The notes: a model not told the origin generated them from the letters alone. DNA of 64,000 bases from Desulfobacter sp. (GCA_028768545.1 CP054838.1:1481501-1545500), one strand, 5' to 3'. Positions 1 through 12,651 are shown, counted from the stretch's first letter. Numbers and translations are program-made.

Positions 1-198
1 ATTGGCCTGGTAACCCCGGAACAGTTTCATTATGGCATTGCTAAAGAGATTTATGGGTCTCGCTGTAGAACTTTGAAAGAGGCGTTTATTAAAAACCCAA
101 TACGCTTTAAGGGGAAAATCCCTCGGCCACCAGCTTTACCAGAAGCAGCCTGGATCAACAAACCGGAACAGGAAGAGAAGGATAAGATTGGAGCCTAA
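1..198 (+). pseudogene. IS3-family transposase orfB, C-terminal part (runs in from window edge)
   Basis: The frame is open from base 1 and ends at TAA 196-198. It encodes the C-terminal tail of an rve-type (DDE integrase core) transposase, with LVTPEQFHYGIAK and IPRPPALPE matching the orfB tails that end at 40906 and 57000. The upstream catalytic core is outside the window, so whether the full gene is intact cannot be judged. It is listed as partial because only the tail is visible. Confidence 0.75.
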
Positions 199-240
199 TT
201 TTAGGCATAAAGTGTCTCATTGTCATTGACACATTCCGCA
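1..240 (+). mobile_element. IS3-family element, right end only (copy 1)
   Basis: This is the right end of the IS3-type element that occurs again at 37728-40948 and 55542-57042. It holds the last 65 codons of the transposase orfB and the right terminal sequence. All three copies share the end up to TTGACACATTCCGCA, after which the flanks diverge, so base 240 is the inferred boundary. The copy is more diverged from the other two than they are from each other (for example KEIYGSRCRTLKEAFIKNP against KDIYESRCRTLEDAFIQNP), so it is probably older. The left part lies outside the window. Confidence 0.85.
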
Positions 241-1163
241 TGAAGAATAACTCGGTCTGGTTCCACGAAAAAGTGTTTGGTATCACGAGTGGCCTAACTC
301 TTTTTTTTGGAAATCTTGGGGCAGTAATGGCTGCCGGCCCTCTTTCACAAGCCCTGACGGTTTTTCATTGGCGCACCGTTTTCATCGGGATAGGTGCCCT
401 TTCTCTCTGCCTGGCCCTTGTCGGATTTTTACTGGTCAGAAACAAACCCGAGGATATGGGATTTACTTATCCTAACACCTACACAGGTCATATCCAAACT
501 GTAAACGCGCACTGGTTGATTAACCTTAAGAATGTGTTTATGACCCTGAGTGTTTGGCCAGGGTTTTGGGTCCAATTTGGTATGATTGGTAGCAGTTATG
601 CCTTTATGGGGCTATGGGGAATGCCATATCTGCGGGATGTTCACAGCCTCAACCGCTCCTTTGCGGCTGATCACATGACGATCCAGTTGCTGAGTTTCGC
701 CCTCGGTGCCCTGTTCTGGGGATGGGTATCTGATAAAATCGGCAAGAGAAAGCCATTTCTCATATTTGCTGCGGCAGCGTATGTCCTATCCTGGCTCGTT
801 TTAATGTATTTGCCGTGGACGCCGGGAGTAACAGGTTTTATCATCTTTGCCTTTATGGGATTTTCAGCATCAGGTTTTGTGATCACCTTTGCCGCAGCCA
901 AGGAGATTGTCCACCCACAACTTTCCGGTATGGGGGTCAGCGTGGTCAACACGGGTTGCTTCATCGGCACAGCCCTGGCTCAGCCTCTGTTCGGTTATAT
1001 TGCAGACCTGATTTGGGATGGAAATATGGCAAACGGCGTCCGAATATACAGTGCCGCTGATTACCAGAACGGATTCATCGCTATGGTCTTTTTGTCAATT
1101 CTGGCCTTGGCAGCAGCATTTAGGGTCAGGGAAACCTATTGCCGGAATAATTTTAAAGGCTAA
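240..1163 (+). pseudogene. MFS transporter, 5' end removed by the IS3 element
   Basis: The frame encodes 307 residues of a 12-helix major facilitator superfamily permease. Several hydrophobic segments are visible, together with the cytoplasmic-loop motif GWVSDKIGKRKPF near residues 160-172, which typically follows helix 8, and an earlier NKPEDMG loop. The usual length is about 400-430 residues, so roughly 100 N-terminal residues (the first helices) are missing. The ATG at 240 is made from the last base of the IS and the first bases of the host gene and has no ribosome binding site, so it is not the native start. Substrate is unknown. The most likely state is an IS-truncated, non-functional gene. 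Insertion probably came with a deletion, because no upstream half is visible. Confidence 0.8.
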
Positions 1164-1299
1164 AATTATCTGTTTAAAACAGTAAAAAGTTTATCTGTTT
1201 CAACATATATTATATGTTTTCAGCAATCGTTTTTGTTTTGCATTAATATTCTGATTTCCTCCCGAGTGCTGATAGATAACCCTGTGCCATTATCGGTTC

Positions 1300-1336
1300 C
1301 GGCACCCAGCGTTCCTGAGTGAAACTCCGGGTGCCG
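1300..1336. terminator. hairpin between the MFS remnant and gatB
   Basis: The arms CGGCACCC (1300-1307) and GGGTGCCG (1329-1336) are perfectly complementary and extend imperfectly outward. The hairpin lies between two convergent genes and is followed by A/T-rich sequence. It probably acts as a terminator, but there is no clean U-tract directly after the stem on either strand. Confidence 0.45.
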
Positions 1337-1340
1337 AAAC

Positions 1341-1379
1341 TGGCAAAATAAAAAGATATTCAATATTTTTATTTTGCCA
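1341..1379. terminator. perfect 14-bp inverted repeat overlapping the gatB stop
   Basis: TGGCAAAATAAAAA (1341-1354) and TTTTTATTTTGCCA (1366-1379) are perfect inverted repeats around an 11-base loop. The right arm contains the gatB stop codon at 1369-1371. Each arm carries an A or U run, so the structure could act as a bidirectional terminator for the converging MFS remnant and gatB. The U-rich parts are inside the stem rather than after it, which weakens the call. Confidence 0.5.
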
Positions 1380-2799
1380 GCAGTTCTCCGATCATTTTCT
1401 GGACAAGTTTTGGGTTGGCCTTGCCCTGGGAGGCTTTCATGGTCTGCTCTACTATAAAGCCCATGGACTTCTTATTCCCGTTTTTATAATTGTCCACCGC
1501 TGATGCATTCTCAGAAAGAACTTTATTGACGATCTTTTCAAGATCAGCCGCATCAGACACCTGCCTGAAACCGAATTGTTCAAAAATCTCTTCGGGCGTA
1601 CCGTCCATTTCAAAAAGTTTTTCCAATACGGATTTGGCCGAATTTGAGTTGATCTCGTCCTTTTCAAGCAGTTGAATGAGGCTTGCAAACCGTTCAGGCG
1701 TGACACTGGTATCTGCCAGGGTCTGCCCGTGGGCCTTTAAGGCGGGAAGCAGTTGGGTTGCGATCCATCCGGCCGTCATCCGGGCGGGGGCGCCATGGGT
1801 GACAACGGACTCAAAGAACTCGGAAAGCCCCCGTTCTGAACTCATGAGTGCGGCTTCGTCGTGGGTCAATGAATAATCCCGGACAAACCGTTTGACTTTC
1901 TGGGCCGGCATCTCCGGAAGAAGGGATTTCATCTTTTCCAGCCAGGCATCGGCCAGGACGATGGGCGGGACCGAAGGGTCGGGAATGCAAGGTCCCTCGA
2001 ATTTTGCCCGCATGGCTGTGGTGACACGTTTTTCAGGATCCCACAACCGGGTGTGCAACACAATGGGTTCATTATTGTTGACGGCATCGATCTGCCGTTT
2101 GATCTCATAGGCAATGGCATCACCCACATGGTGGATGGAATTCATGTTTTTGACTTCCACCTTGGTGTTGAGCTGATCACTGCCCTCGGGCCGAATGGAA
2201 ATATTGGCATCGCACCGCATGGTCCCGGATTCCATGCTGCACTCTGCACAGCCCGTATACCGGACCTGGTTTCTTATGATCTTTAAAAATTCCATGGCCT
2301 CGTGGGGACTTCGAAAATCCGGCTCTGTGACGACTTCAATCAGGGGGGTGCCGGCCCGGTTGAAATCCACCAGGCTGATGGGAACCCGACCCTCGGTTTC
2401 ATGGACCAGCTTTGCCACGTCTTCCTCCATATGGACGTGGTGCAGCCGAAGTTTTTTCGGTTGGTCCTGTTCGTCCTGAATTTCAATCCATCCCTTTTTT
2501 GCAAGGGGCTTATGGGCCTGGGAGAGCTGGAACCCCTTGGGAAGGTCCGGGTAGTAGTACACCTTCTGGTCAAAGGCACTTTCACTCTGTATTTCGCAAT
2601 TAAGGGAAAGACAGGCAAGGGTCGCCTTTTCCAAGACCTCCCGGCTCATGACAGGCAGGGCCCCCGGCAGTCAAAGGCAGACGGGACAGACATTGGTGTT
2701 TGGATCATCTCCGGGGGAGTTGGCACAGTCGCAAAATATTTTGGTGGCCGAGTTCAGCTGTATATGAATTTCAAGACCGATTATCGCTTCATATTTCAT
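1369..2799 (-). pseudogene. gatB: GatB, Asp/Glu-tRNA amidotransferase subunit B, with in-frame UGA at codon 43
   Basis: GatB binds misacylated Asp-tRNA(Asn) or Glu-tRNA(Gln) and activates the carbonyl for amidation inside the GatCAB complex. The native start is ATG 2799-2797, two bases after the GatA-like stop, with GGGAAGG upstream. It opens [19 protein letters not shown] and keeps the zinc-type cysteines CDCAN and CPVC. Codon 43 is TGA (2673-2671) where the family has Gly in CPVCLGLPGALPV. A single GGA to TGA change would explain it. From codon 44 the frame is open to the normal end (cradle domain, then the YqeY-like tail around MGFIVEQTMKASQGKANPKLV). An internal ATG at 2649 could start a 426-residue protein lacking the N-terminal motif. 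I consider it a nonsense pseudogene unless read through or mis-sequenced. Confidence 0.85.
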
Positions 2800-2801
2800 G
2801 G

Positions 2802-4031
2802 TTACACCTTCCCTTTAAGGATATCGGATATGCGGCCGGCACGGGCAAGCAGTCCTGCATCGTCAAACCGCCTTCCAATGAGCTGAAGGGCTTTTCCTGC
2901 ATCATCGGCGCTGTTCGTACCGGAGAGTGAAACCGATGGATTTCCGGTCAGGTTTGATAGAAGTGTCAATGAGAACGTATCATAAAAATTGGATACCGTG
3001 GTTGAATCTTCAGACCCGGATTCAGAGACCGGCCCGGCAGCCACTGGCAGGATGATCAGGTCCACGCTTTCAAAGGCATTTTCAAGGGATTCCATAAACC
3101 GGGCCCGGATGCGGCAGGCATCCAGGAACGCATTATAATTTCTGTATTGGAAATATCCTCCCTGGAAAAGATAGGCTTTGACCAGCGGACCAAAGGATTC
3201 ACCCCTGGAATGGATGTACATCTCGTTCCAGTTCTTTACCGAAATTCCTGTCCGGTGGCCGTAGCGGACACTGTCGAACCGGCCTGCACTGGAGGATGCC
3301 TCCACGGTGCCGATCACGTTGTGAACGGTCCTGGCAAGGGAAAAATCCTTGATGTCAACTGCCTTGATCTTGATTCCGGCGTTGCTGAATTTTTCCAGAT
3401 CCTGTTCAAATTCTTTGTTTTCCAGCCCCATGGCGGTATGCCAATTTCGGATCACACCCACGGTCAGCGGGCCGTCCTGGGTTACCGGATTGTCAAAGCC
3501 CTCCATGGCTTTATCAATACCGGCAAAATCCATGGAGGGGTCCCGTTCATCCACCCCGGCCATGGTTCGGACCGTTGTTGAAATTGTCTCAAGGGAGCCG
3601 GAAAGAATACCGCAGCACTCCATGGAGGGGACAAGGCCGATAAGGCCGGCACGGGGAATAAGGCCGTAGCTGGGCTTAAACCCGAAACAACCGGAATTTG
3701 CTGCTGCCATCCGTGCTTCACCGGTGGTATCGGTTTTCAGTACGACATCGCAAAGTCCTTTGGACAGTGCATCCCCACCGGTGTCTCCGTCAAGGCCAAG
3801 GCCCAGTTCGCCCATGGCGGTTCTTCCTTTGAGCTCGGCACCGGCATCCCGCAGGCGGGTGATCAATGCGGCATCTTCAAGGGCGACATAATTTTCAAGG
3901 GCCCGTGACTGGGCATGGGTGGGCCAGTTTTCCACAGATATGCCGGGCTCAACAGCTAAACGGACATCTGCCATGGGGCCGGTCCCGGGCCGGGCTGAGG
4001 CATTTGTATAGGTAAAAATTTCAGATTCCAT
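2802..4031 (-). CDS. GatA-like amidase homologue lacking catalytic residues
   Basis: An open frame of 409 residues is clearly homologous to Gat[45 protein letters not shown] and a C-terminal [14 protein letters not shown]. True GatA (about 485 residues) uses a Lys-cisSer-Ser triad. Here the N-terminal segment with the Lys is absent, the glycine/serine loop carrying the cis-Ser is replaced by a short unrelated stretch, and the nucleophile motif SDTGGSIR reads TDTTGEAR. Amidase activity is therefore unlikely. I choose the ATG at 4031, preceded by AAAGGATT; a longer TTG start at 4055 directly abuts the aspS stop. It lies between aspS and gatB in one tight cluster. It could be a structural or regulatory paralogue, or simply decayed like its neighbours, although the intact frame argues for some constraint. 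Confidence 0.75.
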   Translation of the reverse strand: MESEIFTYTNASARPGTGPMADVRLAVEPGISVENWPTHAQSRALENYVALEDAALITRLRDAGAELKGRTAMGELGLGLDGDTGGDALSKGLCDVVLKTDTTGEARMAAANSGCFGFKPSYGLIPRAGLIGLVPSMECCGILSGSLETISTTVRTMAGVDERDPSMDFAGIDKAMEGFDNPVTQDGPLTVGVIRNWHTAMGLENKEFEQDLEKFSNAGIKIKAVDIKDFSLARTVHNVIGTVEASSSAGRFDSVRYGHRTGISVKNWNEMYIHSRGESFGPLVKAYLFQGGYFQYRNYNAFLDACRIRARFMESLENAFESVDLIILPVAAGPVSESGSEDSTTVSNFYDTFSLTLLSNLTGNPSVSLSGTNSADDAGKALQLIGRRFDDAGLLARAGRISDILKGKV

Positions 4032-4055
4032 AAAAAATCCTTTTGTGGTTCCCAA

Positions 4056-6052
4056 TTATTCAAGTATGCTCGCGACCTTGAAGTAGTCTCCCTTTACGGA
4101 AGGCGCATTTTTAAACAGATCCCCGGTTTCAACAAATGAAGATCTTGTGGCTGACGTCCCCTCTCTGAAACAGTTTTGACCCTGGACCACCGAAATGGCA
4201 GGGTCGTATTCAGGTGCAATGTCCAGGACGGCTTCGGCCATTTTTGCCGCATCTTCAAGGGCGCTTTCAATCATGGACCGTTCTTTTTCTTCAAATCCCA
4301 GTCTGGAAACCCAGGACAGATAATCAATATCCTCCTGTTCCTGGTTTGAACCCGGCAGTGCCTCGGATTTTACAAGGTCCAGCAGGCCCAGTTCTTCTAG
4401 TTGTTCATGGGCCACCTGGGAGGGTGCTTCGGTGAGGGGGCAGAATGCACTTCTGTTTTTGGGAAAGGCCGTGACCTCCCGGATGGAAGGGGTATTCAGG
4501 ATCATGGCGACCACCCGGTCCATACCAAGGGCAAGCCCGCCATGGGGAGGCGGTCCGAAATCCAGGGCCTGGAGAAAGAAACCGAATTTTTCCTTTGCCT
4601 CTTCAGGCGAAAGCCCCAGAGCCGAGAATACTTTCTGCTGGGTGGCCGGATCATGGATATGGATACTGCCGCCGCCCAATTCCTCACCGTTGACAACGAT
4701 ATCGTAGGACCGTGACAAAAGGGAGAGCAGGTCTTCGGTATCTGCGGGATCAAAGTCGATCCGATCCGGTGCGGTAAATGGATGATGGCTGGAGGTCACC
4801 CCTTCTTCCGTATATTCAAACAATGGAAAATCCGTAACCCAGACCGGTTTAAATAGATCTTTTGCGATCATATCAAGACGATCCGCGACATGAAGCCTCA
4901 GACGGCCTAAGGCGGAATTGACCACCTTGATAGAAGGATCGGCAATGATGAGAATCACATCGCCGTCCACGGCGTTGAACCGGTCAATGATCGTGCGCTG
5001 TTCCTCTTTGCTGAAAAACTGGACAATGTTGGAATCAAGCCGGTCTCCGGTTACGCGCATCCAGGTCATGCCCTTGGCGCCGAAGCCGGGAACGATCTGT
5101 TTTGCATATTCATTTTGGAGAACGTTTTTGCTTAGGCTGTTCGAGGCCTGTCCGACCCGGTCTTGTCCATGGCGTCCTGCCAGGTCATGCGGGGAAACGG
5201 CCGCGGCAGGCATGTCCCGCCAACTTCAAACATCCGGCTTAACAACTCTTCAATAAGCTCAAAGATAAATTCTTCATCAATAAAGGAGGCTTCAAGGTCC
5301 AGCTGGGTAAACTCGGGCTGACGGTTGGCTCTTAAGTCTTCATCCCTGAAGCATCGGGTAATCTGGTAATATCGTTCAAACCCCGCAACCATGAGGAGTT
5401 GTTTGAACAGCTGGGGAGACTGGGGAAGGGCATAGAAATGTTTTGGATTCATCCTGTTGGGGACCAGATAATCCCTTGCGCCTTCCGGTGTACTCCGGGT
5501 CAAAATAGGGGTTTCAACTTCGATAAATTCATTTTGCTCCAGAAATGCACGAACACAGGCGTTGATTTTATGCCGCTTGATGAGAAATTGCTGCATGCCC
5601 GGCCGCCTCAGGTCAAGGTAGCGATACTGAAGCCTCAAATCTTCGGACACCGGTTCACGGCTTATGGTTCCATCTTCACTGTCCACCATGGCTTTTTCAG
5701 AAACGGGAAACGGAAGGGTTTTGGACCTGCTGAGGATCGTCATTTTTTCAACGATCACTTCAATATCTCCGGTTTCAATATTTGGATTTTCGGTTCCTTC
5801 GGCCCGTTTTACGATTCGGCCGAAAACGCTTATACAATATTCGTTTCGGAGTGTCGTGGATTGATGGTAAACGTCGTCCGGGGCATATTCCGGGCTGAAA
5901 ACCAGTTGAGCGATTCCGCTTTTGTCCCTGAGATGAACAAAAAGGACTTCCCCATGGTCACGAAGTGCATCGACCCAGCCCGCAAGGTGAACGGTTTTAC
6001 CGATATCGCCCGGTCCAAGCCGGCCGCAATTGGATCTATCATTATACAGCAT
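4056..6052 (-). pseudogene. aspS: AspRS, aspartyl-tRNA synthetase, broken by an internal deletion and frameshift
   Basis: The first half (from ATG 6052) is a normal bacterial AspRS: OB-fold anticodon domain starting GWVDALRDHGEVLFVHLRD, then the class II core with motif 2 (FRDEDLRANRQPEFTQLDLE). The frame stops at 5132, just after FPRMTWQDAMDKTGSDRP. The second half continues in another frame from about 5150 (SLSKNVLQNEYAKQIVPGFGAKGMTW), through the bacterial GAD-type insertion, to motif 3 (GLALGMDRVVAMI) and the end at 4056. The join lacks about 35 residues normally found between GSDKPDLRFG and the GAKG motif, so roughly 100 bp are deleted and the frame shifts. AspRS is essential, so either another aspS exists or the assembly is wrong here. 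It clusters with the gatA-like gene and gatB, an arrangement suggestive of tRNA-dependent Asn formation. Confidence 0.85.
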
Positions 6053-6267
6053 AACGCAAGATTCCTTTTCCTGTGGGAGTAATAATTATTCACACCGCTA
6101 TGTCCAGATGGCTATAAGAAATAACTCATTTTTTGTAAAGAGAAAACGATTCAGCCGCAATGGTTTTGATCCCGTGGCGAGCGATTACCGGATGCAGCTG
6201 TTGGATTTTGGAGTAGGCAAATCCCTTAAGTTTCCTGTGACCGACAAAAAAAATGTTTTACCCAGAA

Positions 6268-6285
6268 GGGGGGGGGGGGGGGGGG
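6268..6285. repeat. 18-base poly-G homopolymer
   Basis: An uninterrupted run of 18 G lies in the non-coding gap between aspS and tRNA-Glu. Such runs are rare and prone to slippage. It sits about 215 bp upstream of the aspS start, a position from which length change could affect transcription. It is also a classic site of sequencing error, so the exact length is uncertain. Confidence 0.8.
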
Positions 6286-6306
6286 AAATTGTACTCTGCA
6301 GAAAAC

Positions 6307-6336
6307 AAAAAAAGCCCCTGACAAAATGCCAAGAGC
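6307..6336 (-). terminator. terminator of tRNA-Glu
   Basis: On the minus strand, just downstream of the tRNA 3' end, GCTCTTGGC and TCAGGGGC form a stem with G-U wobbles around a six-base loop, followed directly by seven T. The position and the T-tract fit a rho-independent terminator for the single tRNA gene. Confidence 0.6.
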
Positions 6337-6350
6337 CTTGATAGTCTGAG

Positions 6351-6425
6351 TGGTGATCCCACCGGGAATCGAACCCGAGTTTCCGGCGTGAGAGGCCAGC
6401 GTCCTAACCGCTAGACGATGGGACC
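6351..6425 (-). tRNA. tRNA-Glu (anticodon CTC)
   Basis: A full cloverleaf of 75 nt is readable on the minus strand. The acceptor arms are GGTCCCA and TGGGATC with one G-U pair. The D-arm region is TCGTCTAGCGGTTAGGACG, the anticodon loop is CTCTCAC giving anticodon CTC, the T-loop is GGTTCGATTCC, and the CCA end is encoded. Identity follows from the anticodon and the close match to the standard bacterial tRNA-Glu pattern. Confidence 0.93.
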
Positions 6426-6529
6426 ACATCAATTGAGCACCATTAATTATACTGAAATCAGAAAAAAGTCAAATAAAAAGTTAAGGGTCTCTTTGATTTT
6501 TGGGGGTGTCTGGGTGAAAGGCCTTTGGA

Positions 6530-6733
6530 TTAAAAGGCTTTTTTCTTCCCTTTTCTTGCACCCAGGGCAAAATAAACAAGCCAGCCGAACACGGGGATGA
6601 TGGCCACCAGGTGCCAGACAAATTTTTCTTTTACAGAAGGAAAATCCTTTTTAATGATGTCAATGAGGGCCAGCATGGTCAGGCCGAATGAGAGGCCGAC
6701 AACGATTAAAATGTATAAAAGTGTGTTTTCCAT
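6530..6733 (-). CDS. PLDc_N-domain small membrane protein
   Basis: This 67-residue protein has two hydrophobic helices (about residues 4-24 and 39-58) and the pattern WHLVAIIPVFGWLVYFALGARKGK, typical of the phospholipase D nuclease N-terminal domain (PLDc_N) found in small bacterial membrane proteins. A basic tail follows. Function is unknown for stand-alone members. It lies 17 bases downstream of the lytic transglycosylase gene on the same strand and may be cotranscribed with it. Confidence 0.75.
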   Translation of the reverse strand: MENTLLYILIVVGLSFGLTMLALIDIIKKDFPSVKEKFVWHLVAIIPVFGWLVYFALGARKGKKKAF

Positions 6734-6750
6734 TTGCAGGTATGGGGTTC

Positions 6751-7635
6751 CTATTTTAATTTGTCTGAAATTTTAAGCAGGGTGTCTACATAATAGTTGC
6801 TGTGGTTGTATTTGAACAGGACCTCGTGCTGGCGCTGGCGGCTGATGCCTGACTTCCAGCCGTGGTGTTTTAAATAATTGGCCACGGAAAAAATAGCATC
6901 ATTATGGTCGAATAAATCCACCCGGCTGTCTTTGTTGCCGTCCTTGGCCAGGGTCAGGGCATTGGAGGGCATGAACTGGGGAACGCCCATGGCACCGGCA
7001 TAGGAGCCTTTGATGGCAGAGGGGTCAAGGCCTTCCCTTTCAGCGTACCGGATCAGGGCTTTTAATTCCTCATACCCCCATTTGCTCCGCTTGGCCACTT
7101 TTTTGTCAAAGCTTTCCCGTTTGGGTTTTTTCTTGTCCGGGATGGATTGCCAGATTTCTTCTTGCAGCGCCTTGTCCGTGAGGGCGGCCATGGTGGAGAG
7201 GGTGTTGATCACGGTGCGCTTGCCCAGGTAGGATCCCAGTCTTGTTTCCACAAGGATGATGGCCGTGATCACGGTTTTGTCCACGCCAAATGTTTTTTCT
7301 GCCGCATCCAGGCTGAGTTTGTGTTTTTCCATGTAGTTCTGTGCATTGGCAATGGACTTGGAAGAGGTGAACTGGTCGTAATTCAGGCTGGATTCCGAAT
7401 GGATGAAAAACAGGGAAACACCGTCAGGGTTAAAATAAACGGTTTTTTGGTTGAACAGGTCTTGTATCTTTTGGGGGTCAAATCCGTCCTGGATAAGCCG
7501 CTCTGCCAGGGGGGCAAGTTTTTTATTCTCAGACGGTTTATCTTCCTGGGCAAAGGCGGCCGAGGACATGATAAATAGAGAAATCAAAAAAAACAGCAAT
7601 AGAATCGATCGGGTCGGCAAATTTGGTTTATCCAT
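6751..7635 (-). CDS. lytic murein transglycosylase, MltB family
   Basis: The product is an exported enzyme that cleaves the MurNAc-GlcNAc bond of peptidoglycan to form 1,6-anhydroMurNAc. Residues 1-29 form a signal peptide (hydrophobic core ILLLFFLISLFIMSSAAFA). The family 3 lytic transglycosylase fold follows. The catalytic Glu lies in ILVETRLGSYLGKR, and SYAGAMGVPQFMPSN and the calcium-loop-like DGNKDSRVDLFDHNDAI are conserved in MltB. The 294-residue length is close to the short form of the family and no peptidoglycan-binding domain is added. No lipobox cysteine is present, so it is probably periplasmic rather than a lipoprotein. Confidence 0.88.
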   Translation of the reverse strand: MDKPNLPTRSILLLFFLISLFIMSSAAFAQEDKPSENKKLAPLAERLIQDGFDPQKIQDLFNQKTVYFNPDGVSLFFIHSESSLNYDQFTSSKSIANAQNYMEKHKLSLDAAEKTFGVDKTVITAIILVETRLGSYLGKRTVINTLSTMAALTDKALQEEIWQSIPDKKKPKRESFDKKVAKRSKWGYEELKALIRYAEREGLDPSAIKGSYAGAMGVPQFMPSNALTLAKDGNKDSRVDLFDHNDAIFSVANYLKHHGWKSGISRQRQHEVLFKYNHSNYYVDTLLKISDKLK

Positions 7636-7889
7636 GTTTAAGGTGTCTGCTCCCTTGCAGGTCTTAGGCCCAGGTTTTTATTCCAATTCCAGGTTACATT
7701 GTTTTAATTTTTTTATATAGCGTATTTTGTTTTTGATTGCATTAAAAAAATGATCTCCCCCATCTGTAACCATGGCGGTTCTCAAATTCAACCTTTGATT
7801 GGGGTCAAAAATGCCAATGAAATTATGTCTTTTTGCAGAGGTTATCCCCATTTGTTTTTGGGGGCCGGGATAGAGGAGAGTAAAATAAA

Positions 7890-7918
7890 GGGCCTGGAAA
7901 CAGGTGGTTTCCAGGCCC
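7890..7918 (-). terminator. rho-independent terminator of glnA
   Basis: A perfect 12-bp stem (7890-7901 with 7907-7918, GGGCCTGGAAAC paired with GTTTCCAGGCCC) and a five-base loop lie 34 bp beyond the glnA stop. On the minus strand the stem is followed by TTTATTTTAC, a good U-tract. Confidence 0.9.
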
Positions 7919-7951
7919 TGGGTGTTATTCCCTTAAGAGGAAATGGGCAAA

Positions 7952-9364
7952 TTATACATCATAGTAAAGGTCAAACTCATGGGGATGGGGACGGGAAATA
8001 ACGGGTTTGACTTCGTTTTCCATTTTATAGTCAATCCAATAGTCAATAACGTCTTTGGTGAACACATCACCCTTGAGCAAAAAGTCGTGATCTGCTTTAA
8101 GGGCTTCCAGGGCTTCTTCCAGGGATCCGGGTGCAGACTGGATTTCAGCAAGCTCTTCCGGGGGCAGGTCATAGATGTTTTTATCCATGGGGTCGCCCGG
8201 ATCCATTTTGTTCTGGATACCGTCGATCATTGCCATGGCAATGGCGGAAAAAGCCATATAGCCGTTGGCGGAAGGATCCGGGGTGCGGAATTCAACCCGT
8301 TTGGCATTGGGGGAACCCGAATACATGGGCAGGCGGATGGCAGCAGATCTGTTCCGGCTGGAATAGGCCAGTTTAATGGGGGCTTCAAATCCCGGCACCA
8401 GACGTTTGTACGAGTTGGTGGTGGGGTTGGTAATGGCGCAAAGGGCTTTGCAATGCTTCATGATGCCGCCGATGGCCCAGAGTGCATTGTCTGACAGGCC
8501 TGCATATTTGTTGCCGGCAAAGGTGGGGTTGCCATCTTTCCAGAAACTCATGTGGACATGCATGCCGGTGCCATTGTCACCGTAAAGGGGTTTGGGCATA
8601 AAGGTGACGGTGTGGCCGTACTTGTTTGCCACGTTTTTCAATACATATTTAAACCAGGCAAGCTTGTCGCTCATCTCCAGCAGCTTGTCAAAGCGCAGGT
8701 CGATTTCAGACTGGCCCGCAGTGGCCACTTCATGGTGCTGGCATTCCATTTCAATGCCCATGTCTTCCAGGGTGAGCATCATTTCGGTTCTCATGTCCTG
8801 GTACTGGTCATTGGGGGGAAGGGGGAAATATCCGCCCTTGGACCTGATTTTGTAGCCCAGGTTGGGTTCGGATCCGTCACCCGTGTTCCAATGGGCTTCC
8901 GGGCTGTCAATTTCAAAGAAGGAGGCATGGGGTTCCGAGGCATACCGGATATTGGAAAAGATAAAAAACTCAGGCTCGGGTCCCACAAAAATAGTGTCTC
9001 CCAGGCCCGTTGTTTTCAGATAGTTTTCCGTTCTTTTGGCAATGCCCCTGGGATCCCTGGAGTAGGACTCCTGGGTGATGGGATCATGGATGTTGCCGAT
9101 CAGAACCAGGGTGGGTTCCTTGAAAAAAGGATCCATTTTGGCGGTCTCAGGTTCGGGAATCACGATCATGTCCGAGTTGTCAATGTTCTGCCATGCCCTC
9201 ATGGAAGACCCGTCAAAGCCGAACCCGTCTTCAAAAGCAGACTCGGTAAGCTCTGAGATGGGGACACTGAAATGCTGCCAGGTGCCGATAAAGTCGGTAT
9301 AGCGTATATCAACTACTCTTGCACTGTTTTCCTTTGCCATGGCGATTACGTCTTTTGGTGTCAT
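7952..9364 (-). CDS. glnA: glutamine synthetase type I
   Basis: GlnA makes glutamine from glutamate, ammonia and ATP as a cytoplasmic dodecamer. The 470-residue protein has the beta-Grasp N-terminal domain (DFIGTWQHFSVPISEL, FGFDGSSMRAW), metal and glutamate site motifs (VGPEPEFFIF, NGTGMHVHMSFWKDG), the ATP-site loop KRLVPGFEAP with NRSAAIR, and the adenylylation-type Tyr in NIYDLPPEE, which marks the GSI-beta group regulated by covalent AMP transfer. I place the start at ATG 9364, seven bases after AAAGGG; an in-frame ATG at 9379 is upstream of that site. glnB and glnD lie just upstream on the same strand, forming a complete nitrogen-sensing module. Confidence 0.95.
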   Translation of the reverse strand: MTPKDVIAMAKENSARVVDIRYTDFIGTWQHFSVPISELTESAFEDGFGFDGSSMRAWQNIDNSDMIVIPEPETAKMDPFFKEPTLVLIGNIHDPITQESYSRDPRGIAKRTENYLKTTGLGDTIFVGPEPEFFIFSNIRYASEPHASFFEIDSPEAHWNTGDGSEPNLGYKIRSKGGYFPLPPNDQYQDMRTEMMLTLEDMGIEMECQHHEVATAGQSEIDLRFDKLLEMSDKLAWFKYVLKNVANKYGHTVTFMPKPLYGDNGTGMHVHMSFWKDGNPTFAGNKYAGLSDNALWAIGGIMKHCKALCAITNPTTNSYKRLVPGFEAPIKLAYSSRNRSAAIRLPMYSGSPNAKRVEFRTPDPSANGYMAFSAIAMAMIDGIQNKMDPGDPMDKNIYDLPPEELAEIQSAPGSLEEALEALKADHDFLLKGDVFTKDVIDYWIDYKMENEVKPVISRPHPHEFDLYYDV

Positions 9365-9420
9365 TTTAAGCCCTTTCATAAAATATTTTGGTTGTTATAT
9401 AAAATGCTGCATTGCGTAAT

Positions 9421-12379
<2,959 letters not shown>

Positions 12380-12651
12380 TTTATCCTGCCTGTTTCTGAG
12401 TAAAATCATGTTGCGCACTTTGCCTTTGTTCGGCTCGATATACTGCAATGGCTGTGCCAGCCCTTTATTTTCAGGGGGTTGGAGAAAAGGAAAGGAGAAT
12501 GGTTCTAAATATTTAAATACGGACGGGATTTAATTGCAAAAATGTAAATTTATAGGGCATTGATTATACAGTTTTGTAATTATAAAATATTTTAGCTGAT
12601 TTTATACGAGCAAACATGCCAGGGTCGTGGCAGGGGCAGGGGAAAAGAGAA

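Noticed and set aside
2671..2673. UGA in gatB as selenocysteine
   Set aside because: The family has a conserved glycine at this site and no redox role is known; no convincing SECIS-like hairpin directly follows. A nonsense mutation is simpler.
2053..2886. Plus-strand open frames across gatB
   Set aside because: They are antisense to the gatB coding frame, show no ribosome site or family pattern, and arise from codon bias.
6351..6425. tRNA-Glu as an attachment site for an integrated element
   Set aside because: No integrase gene or partial tRNA repeat was seen nearby; the tRNA is simply a stand-alone gene.
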